DNA from: Castor canadensis
Taxonomy: Eukaryota; Chordata; Mammalia; Rodentia; Castoridae
NCBI RefSeq assembly: GCF_047511655.1
Contig: NC_133394.1
Span: forward strand, 112,677,343 to 112,741,342
DNA length: 64,000 bases
Direction of reading: 5' to 3'
Shown: positions 12,256 through 24,145 of the stretch, piece by piece
Numbering within the stretch: the stretch's first letter is position 1
Layout of the letters: each line of letters opens with the position of its first letter
Translations under genes and position numbers: made by a program
Notes under the pieces: generated by a model
Database searches by the model: none
What the model was told of the DNA's origin: nothing
The model's input: only the letters and a program-made list of their open reading frames with translations

Positions 12256-12584
12256 TACAGTCATCTTTCAGAATCCTCGGGGGTCAGTTCCAGGAACCTC
12301 TGAGGGTACCGAACCTGAGGATGCTCAGGTCCCTTATACAAAATGGTGCAGTGTTTGCATGGAACCTATGCACATCTCCTCCTGTCTACTTTAATCATTT
12401 CTATATTACTTATACCTCATGCAATGAAAATGCTATGCACTGATTCTTATACTTTATTGCCTAGGGAATAATGGCAAGAAAAATCTGTACATGTTCAGTA
12501 CAGATGCATTTTTTTCCAATATTATTGATCCATAGTTGGTTCAACCTATGATACAAAACCCATGAGAATGGAGGCCAGACTGTA
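12256..12584 (+). mobile_element. Tigger-type MITE with TA duplication
   Basis: Starts 'cagtcatctttcagaatcctcgggggtcagttccagg', contains 'gaggatgctcaggtcccttatacaaaatgg' and 'gggaataatggcaagaaaaatctgtacatgttc', and ends 'ggccagactg' between TA dinucleotides. This is a well-known non-coding mammalian TcMar-like element. Confidence 0.8.
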
Positions 12585-12627
12585 GTAAATATGCCCAGAG
12601 GACCCAGTGGAGGCTCAGTGTGGCCCA

Positions 12628-13020
12628 GTAGCTTGTTTCGTTTGGGATTTGAAATGTCCCACAAAGGCTCTTGTATTGAAGGCTTGTTTCCCCAACAGGT
12701 GGCGCTATGGGAGGTGGTAAACACTTCGGGGAGTGGGGGTCTCATTGGAGGAAGGAGGTTGTAGGGAGTATCCCTTTGAAGGGAATGTCAGGACCCCTGT
12801 CTCTTCCATTCTCTCTCTTTTGCTTACTGGTCACCATGAAGTGAGTAGCTTTGCTCCACCAGTATCCCCCTGCCATGATGTTTGGTCTCACCACAAGCCT
12901 AGAAACAATGGAGCCAGTACCCATGCATGGAAACCTCTGAAACCATAAGACAAAATACATTTTTCTTCCTTTAAGTTGATCATCTCCGGTGTTTTGTCAT
13001 AGCAGTGGAAAGCTAACACA
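12628..13020 (+). mobile_element. Rodent MaLR-type solo LTR
   Basis: 'gtttgggatttgaaatgtccc' at the start, 'accatgaagtgagtagctttgctcc', 'ccatgatgtttggtctcacc', and 'tgttttgtcatagcagtggaaagctaacaca' at the end fit MaLR LTR architecture. Confidence 0.65.
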
Positions 13021-13913
13021 CAGCTTGTCCAAGGCCTCAGAGTTCAAGTGCAATGTAATATGGATTAGAATCCATGACTCCTAAATGTAGGATCTATATG
13101 TCTTCCACAGGGTCACCAGAGCCCAGAGGGAATCACCCCCAAAAGACAAGCTCTGTTGCTAGAATTCCTGGGCTTTCTTAAAGAGGCCCCAGAATTCGTC
13201 ATGGTCCTCCACTGTGGCTCTCCATCTCCACAACTCAGCTGCTTTAACTATTAGCAGAGATTTAGCCTCACGAACGAAACTGCTGGAGTCAGAAAAATGG
13301 GTGTTCCTACTGGGACCACAGATCATTAGTGCTACAAGCCTTCCTGTAATAAAAATGGGGTACTTGGGCAATTGAAAGCAATTTGTTTTTAAATCATTGT
13401 TGGCTTTGTGGGCCAGGGCAAATCAACAAATAGATGAACATCTGTCTTTCTTAAAAACTGTATTAAAAATGTCATCACTGGGCAAAAATCAAACCTCCAC
13501 AAAATGGCATATTTTGGCTATAAATCCTTGTAACTGTGATCACATTGTCTGCAAGTTCTGGCCATGTGTTCTTAAAATATTTGCAGAGAAAGCATTTTAA
13601 AGTTCAGGTTTTACAGATGGACTTCCAGCACAAATACTTTAAAGATATTTCAGGTTGAGTTTCTTCACTGGATGTATTTTGGCAAGTGAGAGGTGAGAAA
13701 GGGACTTTAAGAGAAGCTCAAATTTATTTTGGAATTCACTGTACTTTGTAATGCTTGTATTAATACAAAATGTGGACATTCAATCTAATATAAACGCCAC
13801 ATTACCTTTAAGCTAGCTCTAGACATTGTTACTCTAGTCTTACATGGCGTGGTGATCTGGGGTCTCCTCGTCTATTACTTGAGTACATTTCATTTTATCG
13901 ACAGTATCTATCC
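13021..13913. other. Intergenic; nothing recognised
   Basis: Unassigned sequence, with no gene or clear repeat. Confidence 0.5.
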
Positions 13914-14050
13914 AAACCAGATGTGGTGGTGCACACCTGTAATTCCAGCATTCAGGAGGCAGAGACAGGAGACAGGAAGGTCAGAAGTTCTAGACCAGCC
14001 CAAACTACAGAGTGTGACTCTACCTCAAAACAACAAAACAAAAAAACAAT
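13914..14050 (+). mobile_element. B1-like SINE
   Basis: 'ccagatgtggtggtgcacacctgtaattccagcattcaggaggcagag' with a 'caaaacaacaaaacaaaaaaac' tail. Confidence 0.85.
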
Positions 14051-14089
14051 AAAAGAAATTATCCTGTCCAAGTCTTGGCTCTCCCCATG

Positions 14090-14440
14090 TGTTATTTAAC
14101 TTTCTCTTACTGTAACAAATACCTGAGATAAATCAGCTTACAAAGAGATAAGGTTTATTCGGCTCAAAGTTTTGGAGATTTCATGACCAACTGACTCCAT
14201 GGCTTTGGTCCTGAGGTGAGGCAGCATATGATTATGGGAGGTTGTGTGGCACAAAATCATATGCCTCATGGTCAGGAAGCAAACTAGAAAAGGAAGAGGC
14301 TGGAATCCCACAATCCCCTGCAAAGGCATGCCCTCAATGACTTGAAGACCTCTCACTTAGGCCCAACCTCTTAAAGGTCCCACCACCTCTTAGGAGCACC
14401 ATGGGCTGAGGACCAAGTCTTTTAGTATATGGGTCTTTCG
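14090..14440 (-). mobile_element. MaLR-type solo LTR
   Basis: 'ctcttactgtaacaaatacctgagataaatc' at the left and 'aacctcttaaaggtcccaccacctcttagg' at the right are the reverse complement of a MaLR LTR, similar in type to the copy at 35.9-36.3 kb. Confidence 0.65.
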
Positions 14441-14777
14441 AAGTCATGCCAGATCAACCATTATTAATTGACTTAGTGTGAGTTGCTTAGCTGTCCAAGT
14501 CCCATTTTCTTCACTGGTAAAAGAGAAACCATAGTACCCACTTCTGAAGGTTGCTGCAGGATAAATGGGGAGGCAGACATGGACATATATGGAGTGGTTA
14601 TGGGAAGTTGGGGGTATCCCTTGCTTTGAAGATTGTGGGATAGGAAGTATGGACAACTCAACCTTGTGCAATGGTCCCTGTTGGATTGGTCCAGAGCCAG
14701 TCCATGAGGCATGTAGGGAGCTTATCCCCATGCTTCCTTGGGGGAAATGAGTTGACTTATGATTTATGGAGGTGTCT
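14441..14777. other. Intergenic; nothing recognised
   Basis: The 138-codon ORF at 14,444-14,860 on the minus strand runs into the neighbouring MIR and has no recognisable domain, so it is judged to be chance. Confidence 0.5.
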
Positions 14778-14950
14778 TTGTAGTGATTAAGAGCATGAAT
14801 GCACAGCGACAGTCCTGCTACATGCCTTTGGGCACATCCCTTTCCCTTTCTGTGCCACATTCTTCATCTGTAGAAAGGGGGAAACAATTTGGAGTTGTTG
14901 TGAAGATTAGTTAAGTCAATATGTACAAGTTACTTAGTATCCATTATTTT
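14778..14950 (+). mobile_element. MIR SINE
   Basis: 'tagtgattaagagcatgaatgcac', 'catgcctttgggcacatccctttccctttctgtgcc', and 'gttgttgtgaagattagttaagtc' follow the MIR consensus in order. Confidence 0.75.
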
Positions 14951-15977
14951 TTATTTAACCCTGAATATGAACTGCAGACTGAGCTTCCTCTGGCTCGTAA
15001 ATCCTTCAGGGAACGGTTTTGTTCTCAGTTTCCTGGTTTAGCAGGAAGTGGCAGAGTTGAAAACTTTGAGGGTTCATGGAGAAGAAGTCTGGGGCACTTA
15101 TCCCCATAAGTGCAATGGGATGATGGAGGCCAAGAACTGAGAGGGTTACAACACAAGAGCAGGACTGAAGCAACGGCATAGGCTGGCACGGGGTCGGGGG
15201 GCAGATGGGGGGACGGGGGAACGGCCACAGGGACTCTCTGCCCCTACCAATGCTCTGGTGTTGAAATGGAATTTGAACCTGCGGTTTGGAGTGTTGCAGA
15301 CTTCCAGGGCCACCCCTCGTGAAGAGGGGATGCCAGAACACCTGACTGTCACCACAGGGGCATTCAGGTTTCTTCCCACATAGTGTTTTAAGGGTCTCTG
15401 CAGGTGGGAAGGGCAGAGTGGTCAGTGGTACCTTTCCCCCGGAGGTGAAGGATCACAGCTGCCAGACCTTTGTGGTGATCTGGGGCAAAGGCCTCCAGTA
15501 CAAGTAGCTGGCAGTAACCAGAGGTTATGACAGAGAGAATGGTAATTACCTGAAGCAACTCCCCAAGACCCACAGCTATGTTTCCAGACCACTGGAGGGA
15601 CAAAGAGTGCCGGCAACCAGGCCTGCCGTCAACTGTATGCATATGACAAATGAGAACATGGAAGAGAAAGCAGGGCAATAGATCCCTGAGCTCACAGATT
15701 TGACTGACCACAGAGTGAAAATATTTGAAAAAAATGCATCTGTACTTAACATGTACAGACTCTTTCCTTGTCATTATTCCCTAAACAATAAAGTAAAACG
15801 ATTCACATAGCCTTTCTTGTCTGAGGTGCTGCAAGTAGTCCAGAGCTGATTTCCAGTATATGGGAAGGTGTGTGTAGGTTTTATGCAAACACTGCACCTT
15901 TTCTATAAGGGAGCTGAGCGCACATGGAGTTTGGTGTCTGCTGGGAGAGGATGGTGGTGATGCCAGCATTTCATTGC
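14951..15977. other. Intergenic; no gene seen
   Basis: GC-richer than its surroundings near 15,180-15,240. Several overlapping ORFs up to 128 codons show no recognisable protein. Confidence 0.45.
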
Positions 15978-16085
15978 AAGAGCTCAGGAAGCAGGCTGGA
16001 CCCAGACCTCTTGGGTTTCAAACCCGACTCTAACACCTTCTTACTATACTTTGGGAAAGTGATTTAGTTGCTTATTCTCTCTTTG
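15978..16085 (+). mobile_element. MIR fragment
   Basis: 'cagacctcttgggtttcaaacccgactctaacacc' and 'actttgggaaagtgatttagttgc' fit MIR. Confidence 0.6.
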
Positions 16086-16118
16086 AGTTGTGTTTTCTCA
16101 AAATTCCTATGTTGAACG

Positions 16119-16219
16119 GAGTGTATAAACCCAGCACTCAGGAGGCTGAGGTGGGGAATCACAAGTTTGAGGCCAGTCTGGGCTACATAGTGAAATTCTG
16201 CCTCAAAAACAAACAAATA
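16119..16219 (+). mobile_element. B1-like SINE, 5' truncated
   Basis: 'cccagcactcaggaggctgaggtgggg' to 'ctgggctacatagtgaaattctgcctc' with an 'aaaaacaaacaaata' tail into which the L1 inserted. Confidence 0.8.
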
Positions 16220-17184
16220 TAGCAACACCACCAATAACAGGTGTTGGTGAGGATGTGGGGGAAAAAGGAACCCTCTTACACTGTTGGTGGGAATGTAAAC
16301 TAGTACAACCACTCTGGAAAAAAATTTGGAGGCTACTTAAAAAGCTAAACATTGATCTACCATTTGATCCAGCAATACCACTCTTGGGGATATACCCAAA
16401 AGACTGTGACACAGGTTACACCAGAGGCACCTGCACACCCATGTTTATTGCGGCACTATTCACAATAGCCAAGTTATGGAAACAACCAAGATGCCCCACC
16501 ACTGACGAATGGATTAAGAAAATGTGGTATCTATACACAATGGAATTTTATGCAGCCATGAAGAAGAACGAAATGTTATCATTCACTGGTAAATGGATGG
16601 AATTGGAGAACATCATTCTGAGTGAGGTTAGCCTGGCCCAAAAGACCAAAAATCGTATGTTCTCTCTCATATGTGGACATTAGATCAAGGGCAAACACAA
16701 CAAGGGGATTGGATTTTGAGCACATGATAAAAGCGAGAGCACACAAGGGAGGGGTGAGGATAGGTAAGACACCTAAAAAATTAGCTAGCATTTGTTGCCC
16801 TTAACGCAGAGAAACTAAAGCAGATACCTTAAAAGCAATTGAGGCCAATAGGAGAAGGGGAGCAGGAACTAGAGAAAAGGTTAGATCAAAAAAGAGTTAA
16901 CCTAGAAGGTAACACCCACGCACAGGAAATCAATGTGAGTCAACTCCCTGTATAGCTATCCTTATCTCAACCAGCAAAAACCCTTGTTCCTTCCTATTAT
17001 TGCTTATACTCTCTCTACAACAAAATTAGAGTAAGGGCAAAATAGTTTCTGCCGGGTATCGAGGGGGTAGGGGAGAGAAGGAGGGGGCGGAGTGGGTGAT
17101 AAGGGAAGGGGTGGGGGCAGGGGGGAGAAATGACCCAAGCCTTGTATGCACATATGAATAATAAAACAATAAAAATTAAAAACA
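16220..17184 (+). mobile_element. Young L1, 5'-truncated (ORF2 end + 3' UTR)
   Basis: LINE-1 3' segment carrying the last part of ORF2, then a G-rich 3' UTR (gggggtagggg / gagggggcgg / gtgggggcaggggg at 17,059-17,128) and an A-rich tail with AATAAAA motifs. A 12-bp repeat 'aacaaacaaata' (16,208-16,219 and 17,185-17,196) flanks it, although its low complexity makes it weaker proof of a target-site duplication. Confidence 0.9.
16255..16683 (+). pseudogene. L1 ORF2 protein, C-terminal remnant
   Basis: An open 142-codon frame ending at a natural TAG. It starts [20 protein letters not shown], contains [14 protein letters not shown] and MFIAALFTIAKLWKQPRCP, and ends KTKNRMFSLICGH. This matches the C-terminal zinc-knuckle (CCHC-like) region of mammalian L1 ORF2p. 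The endonuclease and reverse-transcriptase domains are missing through 5' truncation, so it is non-functional. The intact frame indicates a fairly recent insertion. Confidence 0.9.
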
Positions 17185-17418
17185 AACAAACAAATAAACA
17201 ACAGAAAATGTTCTTGTGTTGAAGTTCAAACCTTCGATTCCTCAGACTGTGACTGTATTTAGAGACACTGTCTTTAAAGGGGTGAGTCACTTAAAATGAG
17301 GCCATAAGTGTGGATCCTAATCCAGCATGACTGTCATACCATAAGAAGAGGCAATTTGGACACATAAATAGACTCTAAGACTGTGTGGGCACAGAGGAAA
17401 GACCGTATCAAGAGGCAG

Positions 17419-17500
17419 CAAGATGGTGGAGGCATGGTTCAAGTGGTAGAGCGTCTGCCTGGCAAGAACAAGGCCCTGAGTTCAAACCCCAGTATCACAA
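17419..17500 (+). mobile_element. tRNA-like (ID-type) SINE
   Basis: 'catggttcaagtggtagagcgtctgcctggcaagaacaaggccctgagttcaaaccccagtatcac'. Confidence 0.85.
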
Positions 17501-18660
17501 AATGAAAGAAAACCATAATACCATCTTGCTATCCCTAGACCATGCTCAGGTTAGCTTGATGGCTCCCAAAGAAAAAGAGTCTGACAGAAAAGTCAAAGAA
17601 GTAAATGTTGGACTGGAGTAGAAGTAAAGATCTTTCCACAGAATACCAGGGTTAAACCAAGTGCCGGGAAGGGAGGGCTTCAGTAAGTGAGCAGGGAGCT
17701 ATGGGGCAACTCTTTAAAAAGTGCTTCCTTCTGTTTCTTTTTCTTCACCTCATTTCCAGGGGCCAGTTGTAGACCAGCCAGTCTTTTACAGCAAATAGGC
17801 CGAACAGACAGCATAAAAAAAGTGTCACTCAATGAACCAGGCAGAGTCTGCAGCCTGAGGAAGCACTGAGACTTTGTGGGGTGTTGGAAGTCTCAGCAAG
17901 AGAAAATCTTCCCAGCAAAAATGCTACCTATTTCCCAACCAGCAGAGATGCATTTGGACCCCAGGAAGGAAGGGCAGGTGGAGGGTGAGTGGGTCCAAAC
18001 AGGATCAAGGGAGAGCCACCCAGAGCTGGCCTGAGAACGAACATCTGTCTTAGGAGGTCCTTTAGGATGTTCCTGGTGGCGTTGGCTTTACTGGACTCAT
18101 ACACAGATGTTGCTCCAATGTGATTATGCTCCCAGGAGCTGTCTGAGTGGGGGGGAGCCCAGTGTGGCCTGTATGACACAGAGCAGTGGTTGCTCCACAC
18201 AGATGCCACCCTGGCCCTGCCCTGGAATTTGAACACCTACCTGGGCTGGCCTGTTGCAGAAGCACCTGTTGCCAGGCAGGTATCCTCTGGCTGGGTAACC
18301 CATGAATGCTACAGGTCATCAGCACAGATGCATTGCTAATATGACAGGGCTGAAGGCCTGGCAGCTGGGCAGTGTTGACCTGGTATGGAGCGTTGGAGGA
18401 CGTAGGGAAAGAAGAGGAGGGGTGAGGCAGAAAACACAGGAGGGTTAGCTGCTCTCCCCAACCTGAGATAGAGGGGCGGGGTGAGGATGGGATCAGAGTC
18501 CTAAACAGGAAGGCTGGGGCTTCTACAGATGACTATTTCTCTCTCCCAAGTTGTACCAGGATCAGCGTTCTTATTTTTCCCCAAGCCTATTTGTGAGTTC
18601 ATCTGGAGAGGAGACATCTAGTTTTCTTTTAATTATTAAAACAATAAAATAATAATACAA
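17501..18660. other. Intergenic; no gene seen
   Basis: Moderately GC-rich unassigned sequence. The 102-codon minus-strand ORF at 17,928-18,236 has no recognisable domain. Confidence 0.5.
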
Positions 18661-18835
18661 CCATTAAGCACTGGTTCTTAACTCAGGGTATGTGTCAGGA
18701 GGATAGTAGTCTAACTCCTTGGAGAATCTGGTAAAAATTATACTCCCCCTTCTAAAGAAACATAGACATGGGCACAGCCATGCAAAATATTACACATTTT
18801 CACTTGTTTTATGGACATTGTGGAAGTCTATCTTT
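18661..18835 (+). repeat. Ancient repeat fragment, family uncertain
   Basis: 'actggttcttaactcagggtatgtg' and 'gagaatctggtaaaaattatactcccc' resemble an old dispersed mammalian element. Confidence 0.35.
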
Positions 18836-18889
18836 GGCTCTGGTAAGAGACCATTCTTTCCTGGTTAAAATGCTATGAGTTTTGCTGTA

Positions 18890-19370
18890 GTAACCCGAAC
18901 ACAGAGTTTCATTTGTGTGCACATCGTCTAAAATTCTTCCTTCCATATGCACACATAATTGTTCTAGTGCAATTATAATCTACATACAATTTATGGGTTC
19001 TACTTTATGAAATCTAACATTATCTTGTAAACATTTTCTATGTTGCTATATAGTCTTCATAATTATAAATTTGAATGGATGTATAAAATTATATTGAATT
19101 GTTGCAGTGTAATTTTCTCATCTGTTTCTTGACGATTAGGTGTTTAAATGGCTTATAATTCTTTAGTGTAGCTCATGCTGCATTGAATATCTTTAAGCAT
19201 TTATCGTGCTTCTGTTGACTGTCTCCTGGAGACAAATTTCCAGGAGTGGTTTTACTGAATGAAAGGGAAGAATATTTTCATAACTCTTGAAACATGATAC
19301 CACATTGCTTTCAAGAGGGGTTATAATTCTTGCCACTGCAATAATGAAGACATGTCACAACTTACCCCAC
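18890..19370 (-). mobile_element. Old L1 3' region
   Basis: The plus strand shows 'catgctgcattgaatatctttaagca' and 'aatttccaggagtggttttactgaatgaaagg', the reverse complement of the 3' UTR of ancient L1 elements. Confidence 0.6.
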
Positions 19371-19869
19371 CTTTACCTATATCGTGTATTAATGCTCAAA
19401 CAAATTTTTGTCTAATTGAATAGTTGCCTCATGTTGGGATTCCAAGAAATGAAGTAGAATATGAAAAGAGTGTGTCAGGAAGGGCAGGAAGTCTGACGTT
19501 ATACTGGCAAAGTATGACTTGTCTACTGAAATTGCAGGTAGAACCAGGCAGGATGAATGGGTGGAAAAGAGTCGGGTCACTGACTTAGTGAGCAGTGTAT
19601 CCCTGCCCTCCTATGCCCCCAGCCCCATCCCATCAGCTTCCAAATTCTACCACTCAACATTGCCACTGGAGCTGGGCATGATCAGGGCCAGCAGGGTAGC
19701 TTTGGGCCACGTTCCAAGGTTACTATGATACAGTGCACACCGATGGCGTAGCCAAATTGCTTGTCTTCCCCACAAACTGCCTTGTGTTCTGTGGCATCAC
19801 CGTTCAACAGAAATATAATGCAAGCTGATATGTCACTTTGAACTTTCTAGTAGTCACATTTTAAAAAGG
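19371..19869. other. Intergenic; nothing recognised
   Basis: Unassigned sequence. Confidence 0.5.
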
Positions 19870-21345
19870 TAAAAGTACACAAGGGAACTTCCTGATTTCA
19901 AAGCATGTTACAGAGATACAGTTATTCAAACTCTATAATATTGTCATAAAGCCCAGAATTAAACCCCTATGCCTAGAACCAGCTGATCTCCCATAAGGAA
20001 ACTAAGATTACCCAATGGAGAAAAGACTGTCTTCAACAAATGGAGCTGGGAAAGCCTGGTATCTACTTACAAAGGAGTGAAATTGGAACACTAACCTTGT
20101 ACCACGCACAAAAATCAGCTCAAAATGGACCAAAGACCTAAAACCTTAAAACCCCTTGGAGAAAGTGTAAGGGAAAGCTGTAGAACCCTGGGCTTGCCAA
20201 TGGTTTCTTGGATACAACACTGAAATGCAAACAACAAAAGCAAAATTATACAAATCGTACTCCAGAAAACTGAAAAGCTTCCACACAGCAAAGGAAAAAA
20301 ATCAGCAGACTGAAAAGCATCCAACAGAAAGGGAGAAAATATTTGCAAATGATATATCTGACAAGGGATTAGTAGCTAAAATACATAAGGTATTCCTACA
20401 AGTCAATAGCGAACATGTAAGTAACCTGACTTAAAAATAGGCAAAGAACTTGAGTAGACATTCTTTCTAAGAAGACTTACAAATGGCCAACAGGTACTTG
20501 AAAAGATCCTCAACATCACTCGCCACCAGGTGAATGTAAATGAAAGCCATAGTGAGACATCACTTCACACCCAGTAGTGTGGCTACCATTAAAAATAGGA
20601 CAAGAAGAGCTGATAAGTGTTGGCCAGGATGTGGAGAAGTTGGAACCCTTGTGCACTTCTGGTGGGAATGTAAAATGGTGCAGCCAATATGGAAAATAGT
20701 ATGGTAGTTTCTAAAAAAATTAAAACAGAATTACCATAAGATCCAGTAATCTTCCTTTAGCATGTTACCCAAAAGAGTTGAAATTAATATCTTGAAGAGA
20801 TAGCTACATTTCCATGTTCATTGCAGAATTATTAAAAATAGCCAGGATACATAAACAACCCAAATGTCCATCTGAAGAAAGAAGACAAAGAAAAATGTGA
20901 CATATATAAACAGTGGAATATTATTTGGTCTTGAGAAAGAAAGACATCACAATTAAACCTGGAGGACATTATGCTAAGTGAGATAAGCCCCATTACAGAA
21001 TAACAAATACGTTATGCTTCCATTTAAATGAAGTCAAATTCATAGAATCAGAGAATAAAATGGTGGCCACTAGGAGGAGGAAGAAGAGAAACTGGGAACT
21101 GGAAAACTTTGTACAGCTCTGCTGTCCAGCATAGCATCTGCCGTCAATGAACTGCATTGCACCATTAGAATTTTGTAAAAGGATAGGTTTGCACAGAAAG
21201 AAGATGAAAAGTCAAGGCCATGCCTATTTCTTTGATTGTGAAGATGGTGTGGTAAATGTGTGCATAAACCCAGACTCATCAAATTGAGTGGATCAAACGT
21301 GCAGGCTTTGTACTTTATGCTCCAAAAAAACTGTTTTTATAAGTG
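19870..21345 (+). mobile_element. Old L1, ORF2 3' portion and 3' UTR, decayed
   Basis: Successive landmarks of old L1: 'agaaaagactgtcttcaacaaatggagctggg', 'tggccaacaggtacttgaaaagatcctcaacatcactc', 'gttggccaggatgtggagaagttggaacccttgtgcac', 'aacccaaatgtccatctg', and 'aacagtggaatattatttgg'. Multiple stops and frameshifts are present. Confidence 0.85.
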
Positions 21346-21659
21346 TCTTAACTTTAATATCATGTATTATTTAATCCATCACACCTAAAAATTATCAATT
21401 AATCATGTAATCAACATAAAAATTTTTAGGTATTTTACATTCTTTTTTCCAAACGGAACCTTTGAAATCCAGGGCATATTTCACACTCACGTCCCAATAC
21501 CAAGTGTCTGTGTTCCAGGTGCTCAGCAGTCACAAGGGGTGTGACCACTGCAAGACAGGGCGGCCCTGCAGCCATGGCCCTTCAAAAGGTGTCCAGTGCT
21601 CTGCACTCAGGACTGACTCTCCCTTACTACTTTGAGCTGCCGGGAAATCAGGAGCCATG
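21346..21659. other. Intergenic; nothing recognised
   Basis: AT-rich, then GC-richer unassigned sequence. Confidence 0.5.
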
Positions 21660-22160
21660 TTCTCTTTTTTCTATATATTAATCATACAAAAGAGCTTCAT
21701 TGTGACATTTCCACACACGCACACAATGTACTTTGATCACATTTGCCTCCTCCGTTACTTTTCTTGCTCCTCCTTTTCATAGTTTCAGTGGGTTTCATTA
21801 TTCTATTTTCATACATCACCTCCCCTTTACCCTCTCCTTTCACCCTACACCATTCCACTTGTTCCCCTCCCCAAAAAAAGCAGTTCTACTTTCACATTGT
21901 TTTTAGATCTAGATTCCACATAAAGAGAAAACATGAGGTGTTTGTCTTTCTGAGTCTGGCTAATTTCACTTAACACAATGCGCTCCAGTTCCACCCATTT
22001 GCCTGAAAATGACATAATTTCATTCTTCTTTATGGTTGAATACTCCATTGTGTGTACCACATTTTCTTTATCTAGTCAGCTGTTGGTGGGCACCTAGGGC
22101 TGATTCTGCAGCTGGTTATTGTGAGAGTGCTGCTATAAACATGGATGTGTAGAGAAACCA
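21660..22160 (-). mobile_element. Rodent L1, 3' end
   Basis: Contains the reverse complement of the ORF2 C-terminus (MSFSGKWVELERIVLSE within 21,845-22,060) followed by a 3' UTR with pyrimidine-rich plus-strand sequence. More diverged than the copies at 16.2, 28.0 and 51.8 kb. Confidence 0.85.
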
Positions 22161-22202
22161 TGTTGTTTATCAAGAAAGAACATTTGATTAAAAATATAAA
22201 AT

Positions 22203-22341
22203 ATCATCTGGGCATAATGGCAAATGCCTGTAATCCCAGCACTTGGGAGGCTGAGACAGGAGGATTGTGAGTTCAAGGCCAGCCTGGACTACATCAAGAC
22301 CTTGTCTCAGAACACCAGTGTATATGTGTGTGTGTGTGTGT
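22203..22341 (+). mobile_element. B1-like SINE with (TG)n tail
   Basis: 'tctgggcataatggcaaatgcctgtaatcccagcacttgggaggctgagacagg' to 'gactacatcaagaccttgtctcag', then a short TG tract. Confidence 0.9.
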
Positions 22342-23743
22342 TTGTAGGTGAGACACTGGATTTAGAATCACTGGAAAGTACATGTCCTCTCAGGCCACCT
22401 CAGTCTGAAAACCTGTATTTTTAAGATAGATTTATTTTTTTTAACTATGGGCTTTTATATGATAATAAATGCTGCCTGTTATTGGAGGAGATCAAATCCT
22501 AGAGACAACTGTGACTCCGTCACGCTGTCATGGTGAAGCATCAATGGGCCCTGGAACCTCTACCTGACCCACTGACCTTCCCTCCACACCGTCACACTCA
22601 CTGCCCACTGCCCTTCCAGCATGAGTGAGTCGTGCCAGCACAGCTCCAGTAGGCAGGCCAGTTTCTTCTTGTTCTAGAAAGAGTTTGAATAACTTTCTGA
22701 GAAGGGAAAATGCATTTACCCAACAAGGAGAGAGGATGCATTTCTTCCTCCAACTTGGCTTTGTCACAGGCTGGGGGAGCTGTCTTGTTGCCAACAGTTA
22801 GAAAGTCATCATGAGATACAAGCTACAGGCCTAGGAAACACTGGTGGCCCATTACAGGGTGCACAGCCCTAGGAACCCCTCTTGTTGCCCCTGCAGGAAT
22901 ATGCAGCATGCACCTGACAGGAGAGTTTGAAACAAACACCCTGGAGAAGTTTCAGTAGAGAGCAAGGCCAGCCAGGCTGCGGCCATGTGCTAAAACGCTC
23001 TTCAGACCCCAGTGTGACAATGAACCTGCACGGCAAGAACAGCAGCAGGCTAGAAACATCCTGATGACAATGGGAACAAACAGCTGGGCTGAGACCCAGC
23101 CAGTCCAGGCAAATGTGCCTGTGCTTTTGATCCAAGTGCAGGATGAGCGGATGCAGGGGAGGCAGCAGCTGCAGCACAGCTGGCCTCAGGAGGCATGTGA
23201 CCGCGTGACTTGCAAATCAGGCTTAAAAAATTCATTCCTCTAAGCTTGGACGTGAACACAGTCACACGGCCCCCATCATCTCATTCCCTGCGGCCAAGAG
23301 GGAGACAGAAATGCAACCAGGCTAATGAGAGGCCACGAGACCACTTCTGGTCCCGTGCCTTTCAGGGGAGGAATGGTGCAGGAAGTGCACTATATTTGGA
23401 AATGACTCTAAATTTAGAATGAAGGGCTGACTTAAAAAGAGAGAGCTTGACTGAGAGACACACGTGGAGGGATCTGTGGGGTCTCTGTCACAGCATCTAA
23501 TAAGAAAGGCCCTCTCATCCCTTCCATTGCTCTAGCACTTCCAGTTCACAAATGAGCAAATAAGGCTAGGAGAAACGAAGGGAACATTGACTGGGGATGT
23601 GTACACATGCACATCAGTGTGTACATATGCACTGCGTCACATATATTTACAGTTACTATATCACTATGCACACACATAAGTATATACAATATTGTAATCA
23701 TTCAGCCAACAAATATTTATCGAGCAATTATCTCAGTGAGGAG
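22342..23743. other. Intergenic; no gene seen
   Basis: Unassigned sequence. ORFs of 88-102 codons have no recognisable domain. Confidence 0.5.
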
Positions 23744-23864
23744 AAAGGTTGGGTGTGATGGTACACCTGTCATCTCAGCACATGGGAGGCTCAGGCAGGA
23801 GGATTGTGAGTTTGAGGCCAGCCTGAACTATAGAGTGAGATCCTGTCTTAAAAATTCACCCCCA
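23744..23864 (+). mobile_element. B1-like SINE
   Basis: 'gttgggtgtgatggtacacctgtcatctcagcacatgggaggctcaggcagg' to 'tagagtgagatcctgtctta'; its tail has become a CA microsatellite. Confidence 0.9.

Positions 23865-23907
<43 letters not shown>
23865..23907. repeat. (CA)n microsatellite
   Basis: About 21 CA units directly after the B1-like SINE tail. Confidence 0.95.
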
Positions 23908-23909
<2 letters not shown>

Positions 23910-23993
23910 TAAGGTATACAGGTATTACCCTAGCTCTCATGGAAGTCACAGTCTAGTTAGAAAGAAAATACTACAGAAAAAAAATCACAACGT

Positions 23994-24145
23994 AAAGCCA
24001 GGCATGGTGGTATACTCCTATAATTCCAGCACTGGGGAGGCTGGAGCAGGAAGATTGCAAGTTTGAAGCCAGTTTGGGTTTCCTCATGAGTTCCAGGGCA
24101 GTTTCAGCTAAGCGAGTCCCTATCTCAAAAAAAAAAAAAAAATCA
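23994..24145 (+). mobile_element. B1-like SINE
   Basis: 'aaagccaggcatggtggtatactcctataattccagcac' with an A16 tail. Imperfect flanking repeats 'aaaatcacaacgtaa' and 'aaaatcacgacataa' suggest a target-site duplication. Confidence 0.85.

Larger units (their letters stand above)
16086..17405 (+). mobile_element. MLT1-type LTR interrupted by a B1-like SINE and an L1
   Basis: The LTR starts 'gagttgtgttttctcaaaattcctatgttgaa', is broken near 16,118, and resumes at about 17,205 with 'gtgttgaagttcaaaccttcgattcctcagactgtgactgtatttagag'. The segment near the break ('ttcctatgttgaa' / 'ttcttgtgttgaa') is repeated on both sides, as expected for a target-site duplication of the inserted SINE. Confidence 0.7.

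Noticed and set aside
14444-14860. Minus-strand ORF of 138 codons
   Set aside because: It runs into a MIR SINE and its sequence resembles no protein I know.
15180-15240. CpG-island promoter
   Set aside because: Short G-rich stretch with few CpG dinucleotides and no associated exon.
14951-15977. Possible exon cluster from several overlapping ORFs in a GC-richer stretch
   Set aside because: Frames overlap on the same strand in different phases, with no homology or consistent splice sites.
17419-17500. tRNA genes suggested by A-box and B-box motifs here and at about a dozen other places
   Set aside because: They share one degenerate consensus, have A-rich tails and in some cases target-site duplications, and so are tRNA-derived SINEs.
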